Source: Aureimonas sp. Leaf427 (GTDB lineage Bacteria > Pseudomonadota > Alphaproteobacteria > Rhizobiales > Rhizobiaceae). From it: DNA of 64,000 bases. Below, piece after piece: positions 8,769-18,601 of the stretch. The stretch is from the NCBI RefSeq assembly GCF_001425485.1, contig NZ_LMQW01000043.1, positions 227,035 to 291,034 on the forward strand, in the 5' to 3' direction. Below the pieces are notes generated by a model. It worked only from the letters and a program-made list of their open reading frames with translations, had not been told where the DNA came from and made no database searches. Position 1 is the stretch's first letter; the number at the start of each line of letters is the position of its first letter. The position numbers were made by a program, and so were the translations under genes.

Positions 8769-10256
8769 ATGAATCGCCTGCGGTCCCTCCTGCGCATGAC
8801 GGCGGTGCGTCTCTCTGCCATCTATCTCGCGCTGTTCGCGATCTTCGCCGTGATCCTCGTCGTCTACGTGACCGCGACGGCGGCGACGATCCTCGAGACG
8901 CAGAGCCGCGAGACGATCACCGAGGAGATCGAGGAGCTCGGCCGGATCTATCGCAATGCCGGCATCGTCGGGCTGGTGCGCTCGATCGACCGCCGAGCGC
9001 GCCAGCCGGGCGCCTCGCTCTATCTCGTCACCGATCCGAGCGGGCGCATCCTGGCCGGAAATGTCGAGAGCCTGGAGCCCGGCATTCTCGACGATGCCGG
9101 CTTCACCAAGGAGGCCTTCGGCTACGAGCGCTTCACCGACGACGTTCAGGACCGCTATCATCTGGCGCTGGCCGAGGTCGTGAACCTGCCGAACGGGATG
9201 CGCGTCCTCGTCGGGCGCGACCAGACGGAGCAGGAGCGCTTCCGCCTCATCGTCCGGCGTGCGCTGATCCTCGCCCTCGCGCTGATGAGCGCCGGCGCGC
9301 TCTTCGCCTGGCTCTTCGTCGGGCGCCGCGCCTTGCAGCGGCTGGACCAGATGTCGGCGGCGAGCGCGCGCATTCTCGGCGGCGATCTCAACGAGCGGCT
9401 TCCCGTGACGGGTGCGGGGGACGAGTTCGACCGGCTGTCCGCCAATCTCAACACGCTGCTCGCCCGCATCGCGCTTCTCCAGGAGGGCCAGCGGCAGGTC
9501 TCCGACAACATCGCGCATGATCTGAAGACGCCGCTGACACGCCTGCGCAACCGGGCGGAAGCCGCGCTCCGCGACGCCACGAGAGGCGATGACCCGCGCC
9601 CGGCGCTGGAGAGCAACATCGCGGAGGCCGATCAGATGATCCGCACCTTCGACGCGCTCCTGATGATCAGCCGCGTCGATGCCGGCTTCCATCCGGCGGA
9701 GAAGACCGACGTCGATCTCTCCGCCATCGTCGCCGAGGTCGCCGAGCTCTACGAGCCGGTGGCGGAGGACGCGGGCGCGCGCTTCGTCGTGGAGGCGGGC
9801 GGGCCCGTCGTCGCCCATGTCAGCCGCGAGCTGATCGGGCAGGCGCTCTCCAACCTCATCGACAACGCGCTGAAATATGCGCCCGTCGACGGCCGGGAGA
9901 TCGTGATCACGGCGGGACTGGAGCGTCGCGGCGACCATTGCCGTCTCTTCATCGCCGACAACGGGCCGGGCATTCCCTCCGACAAGCACATGCGCGTGCT
10001 CGAACGCTTCTACCGGCTGGACGAAAGCCGTACCAAGCCCGGTTCCGGCCTCGGCCTCTCGCTGGTTCAGGCGGTCGCGCGGCTGCATGGCGGGCAGCTG
10101 ATCCTGGAGGATGCCGAGCCCGGTCTGCGCGTCGTGCTCGACTTGCCCATGGACGGGCGGGGAGCCGACGGGCAGGGTGCGGAGGCAAGAGCGGGCGAGG
10201 GCAGGGATGGAGACGTTGCCGAAGATGGCATCCCGGAAGGAGCCGCAAGGGCCTAG
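8769..10256 (+). CDS. Sensor histidine kinase, HAMP type, partner of the preceding regulator
   Basis: Inner-membrane kinase of 495 residues. Two membrane segments (about 15-37 and 160-185) enclose a periplasmic sensor domain of about 120 residues, followed by a HAMP linker, the H box VSDNIAHDLKTPLTRLRNRAE (phospho-acceptor His250), the N box LIDNALKYAP, the G1 box DNGPGIPSD and the G2 box GSGLGLSLVQAVARLHGG. It starts at ATG 8769 just after the response regulator, so the two are one transcript. Its last 50 bases overlap the start of glnE, which suggests coupling of all three genes. The signal sensed is unknown; proximity to degP hints at envelope stress. Confidence 0.93.
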   Translation: MNRLRSLLRMTAVRLSAIYLALFAIFAVILVVYVTATAATILETQSRETITEEIEELGRIYRNAGIVGLVRSIDRRARQPGASLYLVTDPSGRILAGNVESLEPGILDDAGFTKEAFGYERFTDDVQDRYHLALAEVVNLPNGMRVLVGRDQTEQERFRLIVRRALILALALMSAGALFAWLFVGRRALQRLDQMSAASARILGGDLNERLPVTGAGDEFDRLSANLNTLLARIALLQEGQRQVSDNIAHDLKTPLTRLRNRAEAALRDATRGDDPRPALESNIAEADQMIRTFDALLMISRVDAGFHPAEKTDVDLSAIVAEVAELYEPVAEDAGARFVVEAGGPVVAHVSRELIGQALSNLIDNALKYAPVDGREIVITAGLERRGDHCRLFIADNGPGIPSDKHMRVLERFYRLDESRTKPGSGLGLSLVQAVARLHGGQLILEDAEPGLRVVLDLPMDGRGADGQGAEARAGEGRDGDVAEDGIPEGAARA

Positions 10257-13188
10257 GATCGGCGGCGGCGCCGAACTCCTTGCGCTCGACGCATCGCGGG
10301 CGGAGGTTCTTCTTCGCGATCTGCAGGCCAAGGCGCTCGACGCGGAAGCCGTGCGCCTCGCCGAATTCCTGCAGACGGCCCACCCGGATCGGACGCGTCT
10401 CGGCGCCGTCCTCGACCTCTCCTCCTACCTTCGCGATCTCGCTCTCGCTCATCCCGACTGGCTGGAGCGGCTCTTCGAGACCGGTGCCGGGGATCGTGTC
10501 TGCGAGGTGATCTCGAGCCTCGGCGCGCTGCCGATCGAGGGCGAGAGCGAGACGGCGCTGATGGCCCGGCTGCGGCTTGCCAAGGCGGAGGTCTCGCTGC
10601 TTCTGGCGCTGCGCGATCTTTTCGGCGCCGCCCATCCCGCGGAGACGACGCGCCTTCTCTCGGATCTCGCCGAAGCCTCGGTCCGCGCCGGCCTTCGCTT
10701 CGGTCTCCGCGAGCTTCAGGCGCGGGGCAAGCTGCATCTGCCCGATCCCGCGAACCCCGAGACCGGCTGCGGCCTCTTCGTGCTCGGGATGGGCAAGCTC
10801 GGCGGCTTCGAGCTGAACTATTCCAGCGACATCGACCTCATCGTCTTCTTCGATCCGGACTGTCCGGCGCTCGTCGATCCCGACGAGGGCGTCGAGACCT
10901 TCTCGCGGCTGATCAAGAAGATCGTGCGCATCATCGGGGAGCGAACCGGCGAGGGCTACGTCTTCCGCACGGACCTGCGCCTGCGGCCCGATCCCGGCGC
11001 CATGCCGCTCGCCATCCCCGTGCCGGCGGCCATCACCTATTACGAGAGCAGCGGGCGCAACTGGGAGCGCGCTGCCATGATCAAGGCGCGCTGCATCGCG
11101 GGCGACGAGCAGGCCGCCGCCGCCTTCATCGACGAGATGACGCCCTTCGTCTGGCGGAAATATCTGGATTTCGCCTCCATCGCCGAGATCCAGTCGATGA
11201 AGGAGCGGATCGACCGGCATCGCGGCTTCGAGGGAATCGCGGTGGCCGGGCACAATGTAAAGCTCGGGCCGGGGGGCATCCGCGAGGTCGAGTTCTTCGC
11301 CCAGACCCAGCAGCTCATCGCCGGCGGCCGCAATCCGGCGCTTCGCCTGCGGCGCACCGACGAGACGCTGGAGGCGCTGGCCTCGGGCGGCTGGATCTCC
11401 GGCGATACGGCGCGAGACCTAACGGAGGCCTACTGGTTCCTGCGCCGCGTGGAGCACGCGATCCAGATGGTCGCCGACGAGCAGAGCCACACGCTGCCCG
11501 AGGACGAAGCCGGGCTTCTTCGGATCGCCCGGCTTCTCGGCCTGCCCGATCTCGGCGCCTTCTCGCAGGAGCTCAGCCGGCGGCTCGAATTCGTCGAGCG
11601 CAGCTTTGCCGGCCTTTTCGCGGGGCGCGGCGAGGAGGCCGACGACGAGGCCCGGCTCGGCCGCCTTCTCCTCTCCGGCGAGGACGATGCCGCCGAGACG
11701 GCGCTCGCCGATCTCGGCTTCTCGCGGCCGGCCGATGTCCTGCGCATTCTGCGCGTCTGGGGCGCCGGGCGCTATCGCGCGACGCGCGCCGAGGCGACGC
11801 GCACCCATCTCGTGCGCGTTCTGCCGGCGCTTCTCGGCGCCCTGGTCAGGGGGCGCGATCCCGATGGAGCGGTCGCGTCCTTCGACACGTTCCTGGCGCG
11901 CCTGCCCTCCGGCCTTCAGTTCTTCGCGCTGATCGCCTCCAACCCGCGCATCCTCGACCTTCTCGCCCTCATCATCACCGCCGCGCCCCGCCTTTCCGAC
12001 ACGCTCGCGCGCCGTCCGCACGTCTTCGATGCGCTGCTCGATCCCGCCTTTTTCGCCGAGGGCGTCGACGAAGAGCTGCTTGCCCGTCGCCTCGACGCCT
12101 TTCTCGACGATGCGTCGAACTACGAGGACCGCTTGGTGCGCCTTCGCATCTTCGCGTCCGAGCAGCAGTTCCTCGTCGGCGCGCGTCTTCTCTCGGGTGC
12201 GATCGAGGGCGAGGCGGCCGGCGCCGCCTATACGGCGATCGCCGACGTGGTCATCGCCGCGGCCCTCGCCGCCGTCGTTTCGGAGTTCGAGAGTCGCCAC
12301 GGCCGCGTGCCGGAGGGGCGGCTAGTGCTGTTCGGCATGGGGCGCCTTGGAAGCTACGAGCTGACCGCCGGCTCCGACGTCGATCTCCTCCTGCTCTACG
12401 ACCATGCGGAGGAGGCCGAGGCGTCCGATGGGGAGAGGCCGCTGGCGCCGGCGCTCTACTATTCGCGCCTGACCCAGCGCCTGATCGCCGCGCTGACGGC
12501 GCCGATGGGCGAGGGCGTGCTCTACGAGGTCGACTTCCGCCTGCGCCCCTCGGGCAACAAGGGGCCGCTGGCGACCCATATCGAAGCCTTCCGCAAGTAT
12601 CAGCGCGGCGAGGCGCGCACCTGGGAGCGCATGGCCTTGACGCGGGCTCGCCAGATCGCGGGCGATCCGGCCCTCGGCGAGGCGGCGCGCGACGCGATGC
12701 GCGCGGCGATCGCGGCGCGGCAGGACGAGCCCGAGACGATCGCCGCCGACGTGTCCGCCATGCGCGCGCGGATCGCGGAGGAAAAGCCCGGGCGCGGGCC
12801 GCTCGACGTGAAGTTTCGCGCGGGCGGGCTGGTCGATCTGGAGTTCATCGCCCAGTGGGCCGTCTTGGCCGGCCTCGTGCCGCCCGACCTAATGGGCCGG
12901 CCGACGGCGGAGGTTCTGGACGCGTTCGAAGCTTCCTCCGCTGCGCCGCGTGATCCATCCGCCTCCGTGCTGCACGCGGCTGTTCAGGCCTATACGCGCG
13001 TGCTGCAGGCGATGCGGCTCGGCCCGGCCAACGTCCACGGCTCGGCGGAACTGCCGATGGGGCTCGCGATGCGGATCGCGGCGTCGCTCGGAGAGGAACC
13101 CGGCTCGGACGTCGAGGCTGCGGTCGATGCCATCGGAGCCCGCGTGGCCCCGATCTTCGAACACCTGCTGCCGCTACGCTCTGCGTAG
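10207..13188 (+). CDS. glnE: Bifunctional glutamine synthetase adenylyltransferase/adenylyl-removing enzyme
   Basis: Controls glutamine synthetase activity by adding or phosphorolytically removing AMP in response to PII and glutamine. The 993-residue protein contains two nucleotidyltransferase domains: an N-terminal removase with GMGKLGGFELNYSSDIDL (about residues 195-215) and a C-terminal transferase with FGMGRLGSYELTAGSDVDLL (about 710-730), each with the GSDxDL-type metal site. ATG 10207 follows a GAGGGCAGGG ribosome-binding stretch and lies inside the end of the kinase gene; ATG 10225 is an alternative. Length matches the rhizobial family. It converges on the PleC-like gene across a large hairpin. 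Confidence 0.97.
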   Translation: METLPKMASRKEPQGPRIGGGAELLALDASRAEVLLRDLQAKALDAEAVRLAEFLQTAHPDRTRLGAVLDLSSYLRDLALAHPDWLERLFETGAGDRVCEVISSLGALPIEGESETALMARLRLAKAEVSLLLALRDLFGAAHPAETTRLLSDLAEASVRAGLRFGLRELQARGKLHLPDPANPETGCGLFVLGMGKLGGFELNYSSDIDLIVFFDPDCPALVDPDEGVETFSRLIKKIVRIIGERTGEGYVFRTDLRLRPDPGAMPLAIPVPAAITYYESSGRNWERAAMIKARCIAGDEQAAAAFIDEMTPFVWRKYLDFASIAEIQSMKERIDRHRGFEGIAVAGHNVKLGPGGIREVEFFAQTQQLIAGGRNPALRLRRTDETLEALASGGWISGDTARDLTEAYWFLRRVEHAIQMVADEQSHTLPEDEAGLLRIARLLGLPDLGAFSQELSRRLEFVERSFAGLFAGRGEEADDEARLGRLLLSGEDDAAETALADLGFSRPADVLRILRVWGAGRYRATRAEATRTHLVRVLPALLGALVRGRDPDGAVASFDTFLARLPSGLQFFALIASNPRILDLLALIITAAPRLSDTLARRPHVFDALLDPAFFAEGVDEELLARRLDAFLDDASNYEDRLVRLRIFASEQQFLVGARLLSGAIEGEAAGAAYTAIADVVIAAALAAVVSEFESRHGRVPEGRLVLFGMGRLGSYELTAGSDVDLLLLYDHAEEAEASDGERPLAPALYYSRLTQRLIAALTAPMGEGVLYEVDFRLRPSGNKGPLATHIEAFRKYQRGEARTWERMALTRARQIAGDPALGEAARDAMRAAIAARQDEPETIAADVSAMRARIAEEKPGRGPLDVKFRAGGLVDLEFIAQWAVLAGLVPPDLMGRPTAEVLDAFEASSAAPRDPSASVLHAAVQAYTRVLQAMRLGPANVHGSAELPMGLAMRIAASLGEEPGSDVEAAVDAIGARVAPIFEHLLPLRSA

Positions 13189-13227
13189 CGCGTCGGACAC
13201 GGGAGGCATCGGCTGGAGCAGGTTGCT

Positions 13228-13275
13228 CGTTACGAAGGCGAAACGAAAAGAAACGGTCGTTTCGCTCTCGTAACG
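13228..13275. terminator. Two-tier hairpin between convergent glnE and pleC-like genes
   Basis: Nested inverted repeats: outer arms CGTTACGA (13228-13235) and TCGTAACG (13268-13275), inner arms GCGAAACG (13238-13245) and CGTTTCGC (13258-13265), around a 12-base loop. It fills most of the 92-bp gap between two converging genes, so it probably ends transcription from either side, though there is no T-run. Confidence 0.55.
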
Positions 13276-13280
13276 GCGCC

Positions 13281-15635
13281 TCATGCGACTCGGGTGGCGG
13301 CCAGCGGTTCGGCGAGAACGGGGTGGCGGCAGTCGAGCGGCATGCGGATCGAGACGACGGTGCCGTGGCCGACGCGCGAGGTGATGCGCATGCGCCCGCC
13401 ATGCAGCTCCACGAGCGAGCGCGCGATGGCAAGGCCGAGGCCGGTGCCCTTGTGGGTGCGCGTCAATTCGTTCTCGACCTGCTCGAAGGGCTTTCCGAGA
13501 GACTGGAGCGAGGCCTTCGGGATGCCGATCCCCGTATCGGAGATCGACACGAACGCGGCGTCCTCGCAGACTCTGGCCCGCACGCGGACCTCGCCGTTCG
13601 TGCCGGTGAACTTCACGGCGTTGGCGAGGAGGTTGAGGAGGATCTGCTTGGTCGCTCGGCGGTCGGCGAAGAGCATGAGCTGCTCGGGGCCTTCCGAGCG
13701 TATCCGAAGGTCCTTCTTGGCCGCCTGGACTTCGACGATTTTGGTGGCTTCCGTGACGATCTCGGAGAGATCGATCTGCTCCTCGGCGAGGATGAGCCGT
13801 CCCGCCTCGATCTTCGACATGTCGAGAATGTCGTTGATGAGCTTCAGGAGATAGTGGCCGCTGTCGTGGATGTCGGAGGCGTATTCGGTGTACTTGCCGC
13901 AGCCGAGAGGGCCGAAGGAGCCTTCGCGCATGATCTCGGAAAAGCCGATGATCGCGTTCAGCGGCGTGCGCAGCTCGTGGCTCATATTGGCGAGGAAGGT
14001 CGTCTTGGCGCGGTTCGCGCCCTCGGCGCGCTCCTTTTCGCCGATGTAGCTCGCGTTCAGCTCGGTCAGCTGGCGGGCCTTGGCTTCGGCGTCGCGGCGC
14101 GAGCTGGAAAGGTCGTTGATCGTCGCCATCAGCCGGCGCTCGCTGTCGCTGAGCCGTTCCTGGTGAACCTTCAGCTGCGTGACGTCCGTGCCGATCGAGA
14201 CGTAGCCGCCGTCGTTCGTGGTGCGCTCGGAGATCTGGAGCCAGCGCCCGTCGGCGAGCATCGCTTCCATGACGCGCTCGCCTTCGACGAAGCTCGGGCT
14301 GGTGATCTGCTTCAGGCCGATCGGCTTGCGCGAGCGGGCGAGCACGTCCTCGTAGAGCGTGCCCGGCCGCACATCCTCGTCGGAGAGGCCGAAGACCTCC
14401 TGATAGCGGTGGTTGCAGAGGACGAGCTTGTTCTCGCAGTCCCAGAGAACGAAGCTTTCGGAAATGTTCTCGACCGCGTTCTGAAGGCGCGTGTTGGCCT
14501 CGTCCGTCCGGCGCACGAGAGCGTGCTGCTCGGTCACGTCGACCGCGACGCCGATGAGGTGCACGTCGTTGCCGGCCGTGCGCGTCACCTCGGCGCGCGC
14601 GCGCAGCCAGATGTAGGAGCCGTCGGAGCGGCGCATGCGGAAGGAGCGGTCGAGATTGCCGATCCGGCCGGAGGCGACGGAGCGGGCGACCTCGAAGAGG
14701 CTGCCGTCGTCGGGGTGCATGAGATGGGCGATGTCGCCGAAGGACAGGACGCCGTCCTTGGCCGGCATGCCGAGGATCTCGTACATGGAGCGCGACCAGT
14801 ACATCCGGCCACGCGCCAGATCCCAGTCCCAGAGGCCGCATCGGCCGCGCGAGAGGGCGGTGTCCACCCGCTGGTGGGCGACGAGATAGAGCGCGTCGGC
14901 CTCGCGGGCGCGCATCGCCTGCCGGAAGTAGGCGTAGAGGATGACGAGCATGATGAGGCTCGTCAGGGCGAACATCGTGACGTTCACCGAGACGCTGCGG
15001 CGCCAGTCGGCGAAGAGCTGGGCCTTGTCCTCGATGATCGTGATCGATCCGAGCGGTCCGCCGAGCGTGGCATTGGCCACGTAGACGGCGCGCCCGTCGA
15101 AGAGGGTGGAGAGAACGCCGGCGCGCTCGCCGAACATGATGAGCGGCTGGACGCTTGCCAGAAGCTCGTCGAGATTGCGGCCGAGATAGCGCTCGTAGCC
15201 GGGAGCCGCCGCGATCACTGCGCCGTCGGGATCGGTGATCAGGGCGAAGAGGCCCTCGTCGTTGAAGCCGTTCGGAATGGCGCTCGTCAGAAGCGCGCTG
15301 CCCTGCTCCTCGGCCGTCAGATCGCCGGTCGAGAGAGCGGCCTGCTCGGCCCGCATGAGGCTCGCGCCCAGCATGAGATGCCGCGTCGAGGTTTCCTCGA
15401 TGAAGGTGCGCTCTTCCATCAGGGCTATGAAGCGCGCGAGCGCCAGGATCGCGAGAAAGGTGACGATGAGAACCGGAATGGCCCGCCGGAGAGCCGGCTC
15501 GGCGTTCAACAGGGTCTGGTAGGACGGCCGGGCCAGCCATTTGGCCAGTCCGACGATCTCTTCACGTGCTTTCAGCAGGCTCTCGATTCGAGACAAACGT
15601 CCCCCTGCCGGCACGCTCGACGCGTCCGCCTTCAT
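13281..15635 (-). CDS. pleC: PleC/PdhS-type cell-cycle histidine kinase
   Basis: Membrane kinase/phosphatase of 784 residues, expected to act on DivK/PleD-type regulators and so on CtrA activity and cell polarity. Two membrane segments (about residues 52-72 and 218-240) flank a periplasmic domain; two PAS domains follow (about 260-375 and 385-495), then a coiled linker. The kinase core carries the PdhS-family H box FLANMSHELRTPLNAIIGFS (His553), the DIHDSGHYLLKLINDILD motif with SKIEAGR, the N box NLLANAVKFT, and G boxes DTGIGIP and GTGLGLAIAR. The gene order glnE - pleC - pepN agrees with rhizobial genomes. DivJ or another PdhS paralogue cannot be excluded from sequence alone. Confidence 0.82.
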   Translation of the reverse strand: MKADASSVPAGGRLSRIESLLKAREEIVGLAKWLARPSYQTLLNAEPALRRAIPVLIVTFLAILALARFIALMEERTFIEETSTRHLMLGASLMRAEQAALSTGDLTAEEQGSALLTSAIPNGFNDEGLFALITDPDGAVIAAAPGYERYLGRNLDELLASVQPLIMFGERAGVLSTLFDGRAVYVANATLGGPLGSITIIEDKAQLFADWRRSVSVNVTMFALTSLIMLVILYAYFRQAMRAREADALYLVAHQRVDTALSRGRCGLWDWDLARGRMYWSRSMYEILGMPAKDGVLSFGDIAHLMHPDDGSLFEVARSVASGRIGNLDRSFRMRRSDGSYIWLRARAEVTRTAGNDVHLIGVAVDVTEQHALVRRTDEANTRLQNAVENISESFVLWDCENKLVLCNHRYQEVFGLSDEDVRPGTLYEDVLARSRKPIGLKQITSPSFVEGERVMEAMLADGRWLQISERTTNDGGYVSIGTDVTQLKVHQERLSDSERRLMATINDLSSSRRDAEAKARQLTELNASYIGEKERAEGANRAKTTFLANMSHELRTPLNAIIGFSEIMREGSFGPLGCGKYTEYASDIHDSGHYLLKLINDILDMSKIEAGRLILAEEQIDLSEIVTEATKIVEVQAAKKDLRIRSEGPEQLMLFADRRATKQILLNLLANAVKFTGTNGEVRVRARVCEDAAFVSISDTGIGIPKASLQSLGKPFEQVENELTRTHKGTGLGLAIARSLVELHGGRMRITSRVGHGTVVSIRMPLDCRHPVLAEPLAATRVA

Positions 15636-15662
15636 CCCACCGCCCTTTGATTGACCCCGATC

Positions 15663-15763
15663 GATTCGGCACGCCGCACATCCGAATCGATTGCAATTGA
15701 TCAGAGGCGAATCGCCTTGTCCAGGGCTTGCCGGGGCGTGGACTCCGGGAGTTCCTTAGAGTC
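15663..15763. promoter_or_regulatory. Cluster of five GANTC (CcrM) sites upstream of the PleC-like gene
   Basis: GANTC occurs at 15663, 15684, 15709, 15741 and 15759, all in the 131-bp gap between pepN and the pleC-like gene (both on the minus strand); a sixth is at 15585 just inside the gene. In alphaproteobacteria GANTC is the target of the cell-cycle methyltransferase CcrM, and promoter sites make transcription follow the replication fork. Confidence 0.6.
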
Positions 15764-15766
15764 AAT

Positions 15767-18415
15767 TCAGCTCAAGGATCTGTCCACAATGTCGCGCAGA
15801 TCGACGGAAAGATTTGTCTTTCCAGCGAGTTCGACGAGGGTCGAACGGGCGGTCTCGCGCCGTCCCGCCTCGAAACAGCGCCAGGACCGGAACGCCGTCG
15901 CGATACGCGCCGCGATCTGAGGATTCAGTTCGTCGAGGGACTGAATCATTTCCGCCACCCAGGCGTACCCCGCGCCGTCCGCGCGGTTGAAGCCGACCTG
16001 ATTGCCGGCCGCGAAAGCGCCGATCAGCGACCGCGCGCGATTGGGATTGGCGAGGTTGAACTTCGGATGGGCGGCCAGCGACCGGACGCGCGCCAGAGCG
16101 CCCTCGAAGGGCGCCGTCGCCTGGAGCGTGAACCACTTGTCGATGACGAGGGCGTTGTCCTCGAAGCGCGCGTAGAAGTCGGCGAGCGCCGCGTCCGTCT
16201 CGGGCGCCTCGGGGAAGCGATGGGCGAGGACGGAAAGGGCGGCGAGCCGGTCGGTCATGTTGCCGGCCTTCGCATAGGCGTCTGCGGCCGTCTTAGGGCT
16301 CCCCTCGGCCGCGACGATGAAGTCGAGCAGGACGTTGGCGAGCGCGCGGCGTCCGGCGCTGGCCGCATCCGGCGAGAAGGCTCCCGCGTCGATGAGCCCT
16401 TCCCGCAAGGCGCGGAAGCGGTCGAGACCGCGCTGGCCCGTGCTGCGCACGACCTCGCGGCGCGCCACATGGATGGCGTCGGGATCGACATTGTCTCCGA
16501 GGAGACGCGCGATGTCGGACTCGCTGGGAAGGGCCAGGGCCTGCGCCCGGAGCGCGGGGTCGAGCGCCTCGTCGCCGGCCGTGGCCACCAGAGCGTCCGC
16601 GACGGCCGCGTCGAACTCGATCTCGCCGCCGCCCCTGGCCGAGCGCGTCGCCCGCTCCAGAGCCTCGCCGACGAGATCGGAGAGCGCGCGCCAGCGGTTG
16701 AAGGGATTGGTGTCGAGCCGGGCCAGCGCGAGCCGGTCGGAATCGCGCTGGCGGAACTTCAGATCGACCGGCGCCGAGAAGTCGCGCAGCACCGAGAGAT
16801 AGGGCCGCTCGGAGAGGCCCTCGAAGACGACCGTCTCCTCCGCCTCGCGCAGATGGATCACGTCGCCCTCGACCTCCGCGCCCGCGGCGGGCTCGGCATC
16901 CATGTCCTGCCCGTTCGAGCCGACGAGGCCGAAGCGGATGGGAATGTGCATCGGCGCCGTCCCCGTGCCGGCCGGTCCCGGCTTCAGCGCCTGGGCGAGC
17001 TTCAGCGTCAGGCGGCCGGCGGCCTCGTCGAAGCTCTCCTCGACGGTCAGGGTCGGGGTGCCGGCCTGATGATACCAGAGGGAGAACTGCCCCAGATCGG
17101 TGCCGCTCGCCTCTTCGAAGCAGCGGATGAAGTCCTCGATCGTCGCGGCGTCGCCGTCATGGCGCTCGAAGTAGAGATCCATGCCCGCGCGGAAGTCCTC
17201 GCGGCCGAGGATCGTCGCGATCATGCGCACGAGCTCGGCGCCCTTGTCGTAGATCGTCGACGTGTAGAAGTTCGAAATCTCGCGATAGGTCGAGGGGCGG
17301 ACGGGGTGCTGGAGCGGTCCCTGGTCCTCGGGGAACTGATGGGCCTTCAGCCCGCGCACGGAGGAGATGCGCTTGACCGGAGCCGAGCGCTCGTCGGCCG
17401 TGAACTCCTGGTCGCGATAGACGGTCAGGCCTTCCTTCAGGCAGAGCTGGAACCAGTCGCGGCAGGTGATGCGATTGCCCGTCCAGTTGTGGAAATATTC
17501 GTGCGCGATGACCGTTTCGACACCGGAATAATCCGCGTCCGAGGCCGTGTTCGGGTCGAGCAGGACGTATTTGTGGTTGAAGACGTTGAGGCCCTTGTTC
17601 TCCATGGCCCCCATGTTGAAATCCGAGATGGCGACGATGTTGAACACGTCGAGATCGTATTCGCGGCCGAAGCGGCGCTCGTCCCAGACCATCGAGCGCT
17701 TCAGCGCATCCATGGCGTAGAGCGATTCGTGGGCGCGGCCCTTCTCGGTGTAGATCGCGAGATCGACCTTGCGGCCGCTCATCGTGGTGAAATGGTCGTC
17801 CAGCCGGTCGAGATCTCCGGCGACGAGGGCGAAGAGATAGGAGGGCTTGCGGAAGGGATCGTCCCAGACCGCGAAGTGGCGCCCGCCGTCGAGCGGGCCG
17901 TGCTCGCCGGGATTGCCGTTGGAGAGGAGCACGGGCGCTTCCGCCTTGTCCGCCTCGATCCGCACGCGGTAGGTCGCGAGCACGTCCGGCCGATCGTAGA
18001 AATAGGTGATGCGCCGGAAGCCTTCGGCCTCGCACTGCGTGCACCAGACGCCGTTCGAGCGGTAGAGGCCCATCAGCTTGGTGTTCGTCTCCGGCCGGAT
18101 GCGCGTCTTGACGCCCAGCCGGAACGTGCCGTTCTCGGGCAGGCCGCGCACGACGAGCCGGTCGGGCGTTGCCTCGTAGCGGCCGGGCTCCAGGGCCTCG
18201 CCGTCGAGCGTCACGCCTTCCAGGACGAGGTCGTCGCCGACGAGGTCGATCGGCGCCTCCGCCGAGACGCCGTCGCGGCGCTCCAGCGTGAACAGCGCGT
18301 CCACTTCGGTCTCGCCGGCGAAAAGCCGAAAGGTCAGGCCGACATCGTGGACATCGAAGTCGGTCGGCCGGTAGTCTTCGAGGCGGATCGGCTGTCCCTG
18401 ATCGGTGCGGAGCAT
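15767..18415 (-). CDS. pepN: Aminopeptidase N (M1 family)
   Basis: Zinc aminopeptidase that trims N-terminal residues from peptides in the cytoplasm. The 882-residue protein is close to E. coli PepN (870). It shows the exopeptidase motif MGAMENKGLNVFN and the zinc site VIAHEYFHNWTGNRITC (HExxH with the downstream glutamate in LKEGLTVYRDQEF). The N-terminal beta domain begins MLRTDQGQPIRLEDYRPTDF; the C-terminal alpha domain ends DIVDRSLS. The start at 18415 gives the usual PepN N-terminus; the frame continues open far upstream but that part overlaps the divergent neighbour and is not coding. It is transcribed divergently from the CoxL-like gene. Confidence 0.97.
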   Translation of the reverse strand: MLRTDQGQPIRLEDYRPTDFDVHDVGLTFRLFAGETEVDALFTLERRDGVSAEAPIDLVGDDLVLEGVTLDGEALEPGRYEATPDRLVVRGLPENGTFRLGVKTRIRPETNTKLMGLYRSNGVWCTQCEAEGFRRITYFYDRPDVLATYRVRIEADKAEAPVLLSNGNPGEHGPLDGGRHFAVWDDPFRKPSYLFALVAGDLDRLDDHFTTMSGRKVDLAIYTEKGRAHESLYAMDALKRSMVWDERRFGREYDLDVFNIVAISDFNMGAMENKGLNVFNHKYVLLDPNTASDADYSGVETVIAHEYFHNWTGNRITCRDWFQLCLKEGLTVYRDQEFTADERSAPVKRISSVRGLKAHQFPEDQGPLQHPVRPSTYREISNFYTSTIYDKGAELVRMIATILGREDFRAGMDLYFERHDGDAATIEDFIRCFEEASGTDLGQFSLWYHQAGTPTLTVEESFDEAAGRLTLKLAQALKPGPAGTGTAPMHIPIRFGLVGSNGQDMDAEPAAGAEVEGDVIHLREAEETVVFEGLSERPYLSVLRDFSAPVDLKFRQRDSDRLALARLDTNPFNRWRALSDLVGEALERATRSARGGGEIEFDAAVADALVATAGDEALDPALRAQALALPSESDIARLLGDNVDPDAIHVARREVVRSTGQRGLDRFRALREGLIDAGAFSPDAASAGRRALANVLLDFIVAAEGSPKTAADAYAKAGNMTDRLAALSVLAHRFPEAPETDAALADFYARFEDNALVIDKWFTLQATAPFEGALARVRSLAAHPKFNLANPNRARSLIGAFAAGNQVGFNRADGAGYAWVAEMIQSLDELNPQIAARIATAFRSWRCFEAGRRETARSTLVELAGKTNLSVDLRDIVDRSLS

Positions 18416-18601
18416 CGCGGCATTCCTTGAATGGTCGAAAGGTTCGTTACAGCCTCTAGACCTGCCCGAGGGGTTTGCCAAACGCGCGCCGGGACCGGCA
18501 TAGGTTAAAGCTCGACGCATCCGGCCTTGCGCCATAAATGATAAGTGATCCTGCCTTAGAGCGCGCGGTCCCGCGTGCCGCTCCGGTTCTCGAGGTTTCC
18601 G

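Noticed and set aside
15728-18430. Very long open frame on the plus strand opposite pepN
   Set aside because: It mirrors pepN, as happens in high-GC DNA; its translation is arginine/glycine-rich and matches no family, while pepN has complete catalytic motifs.
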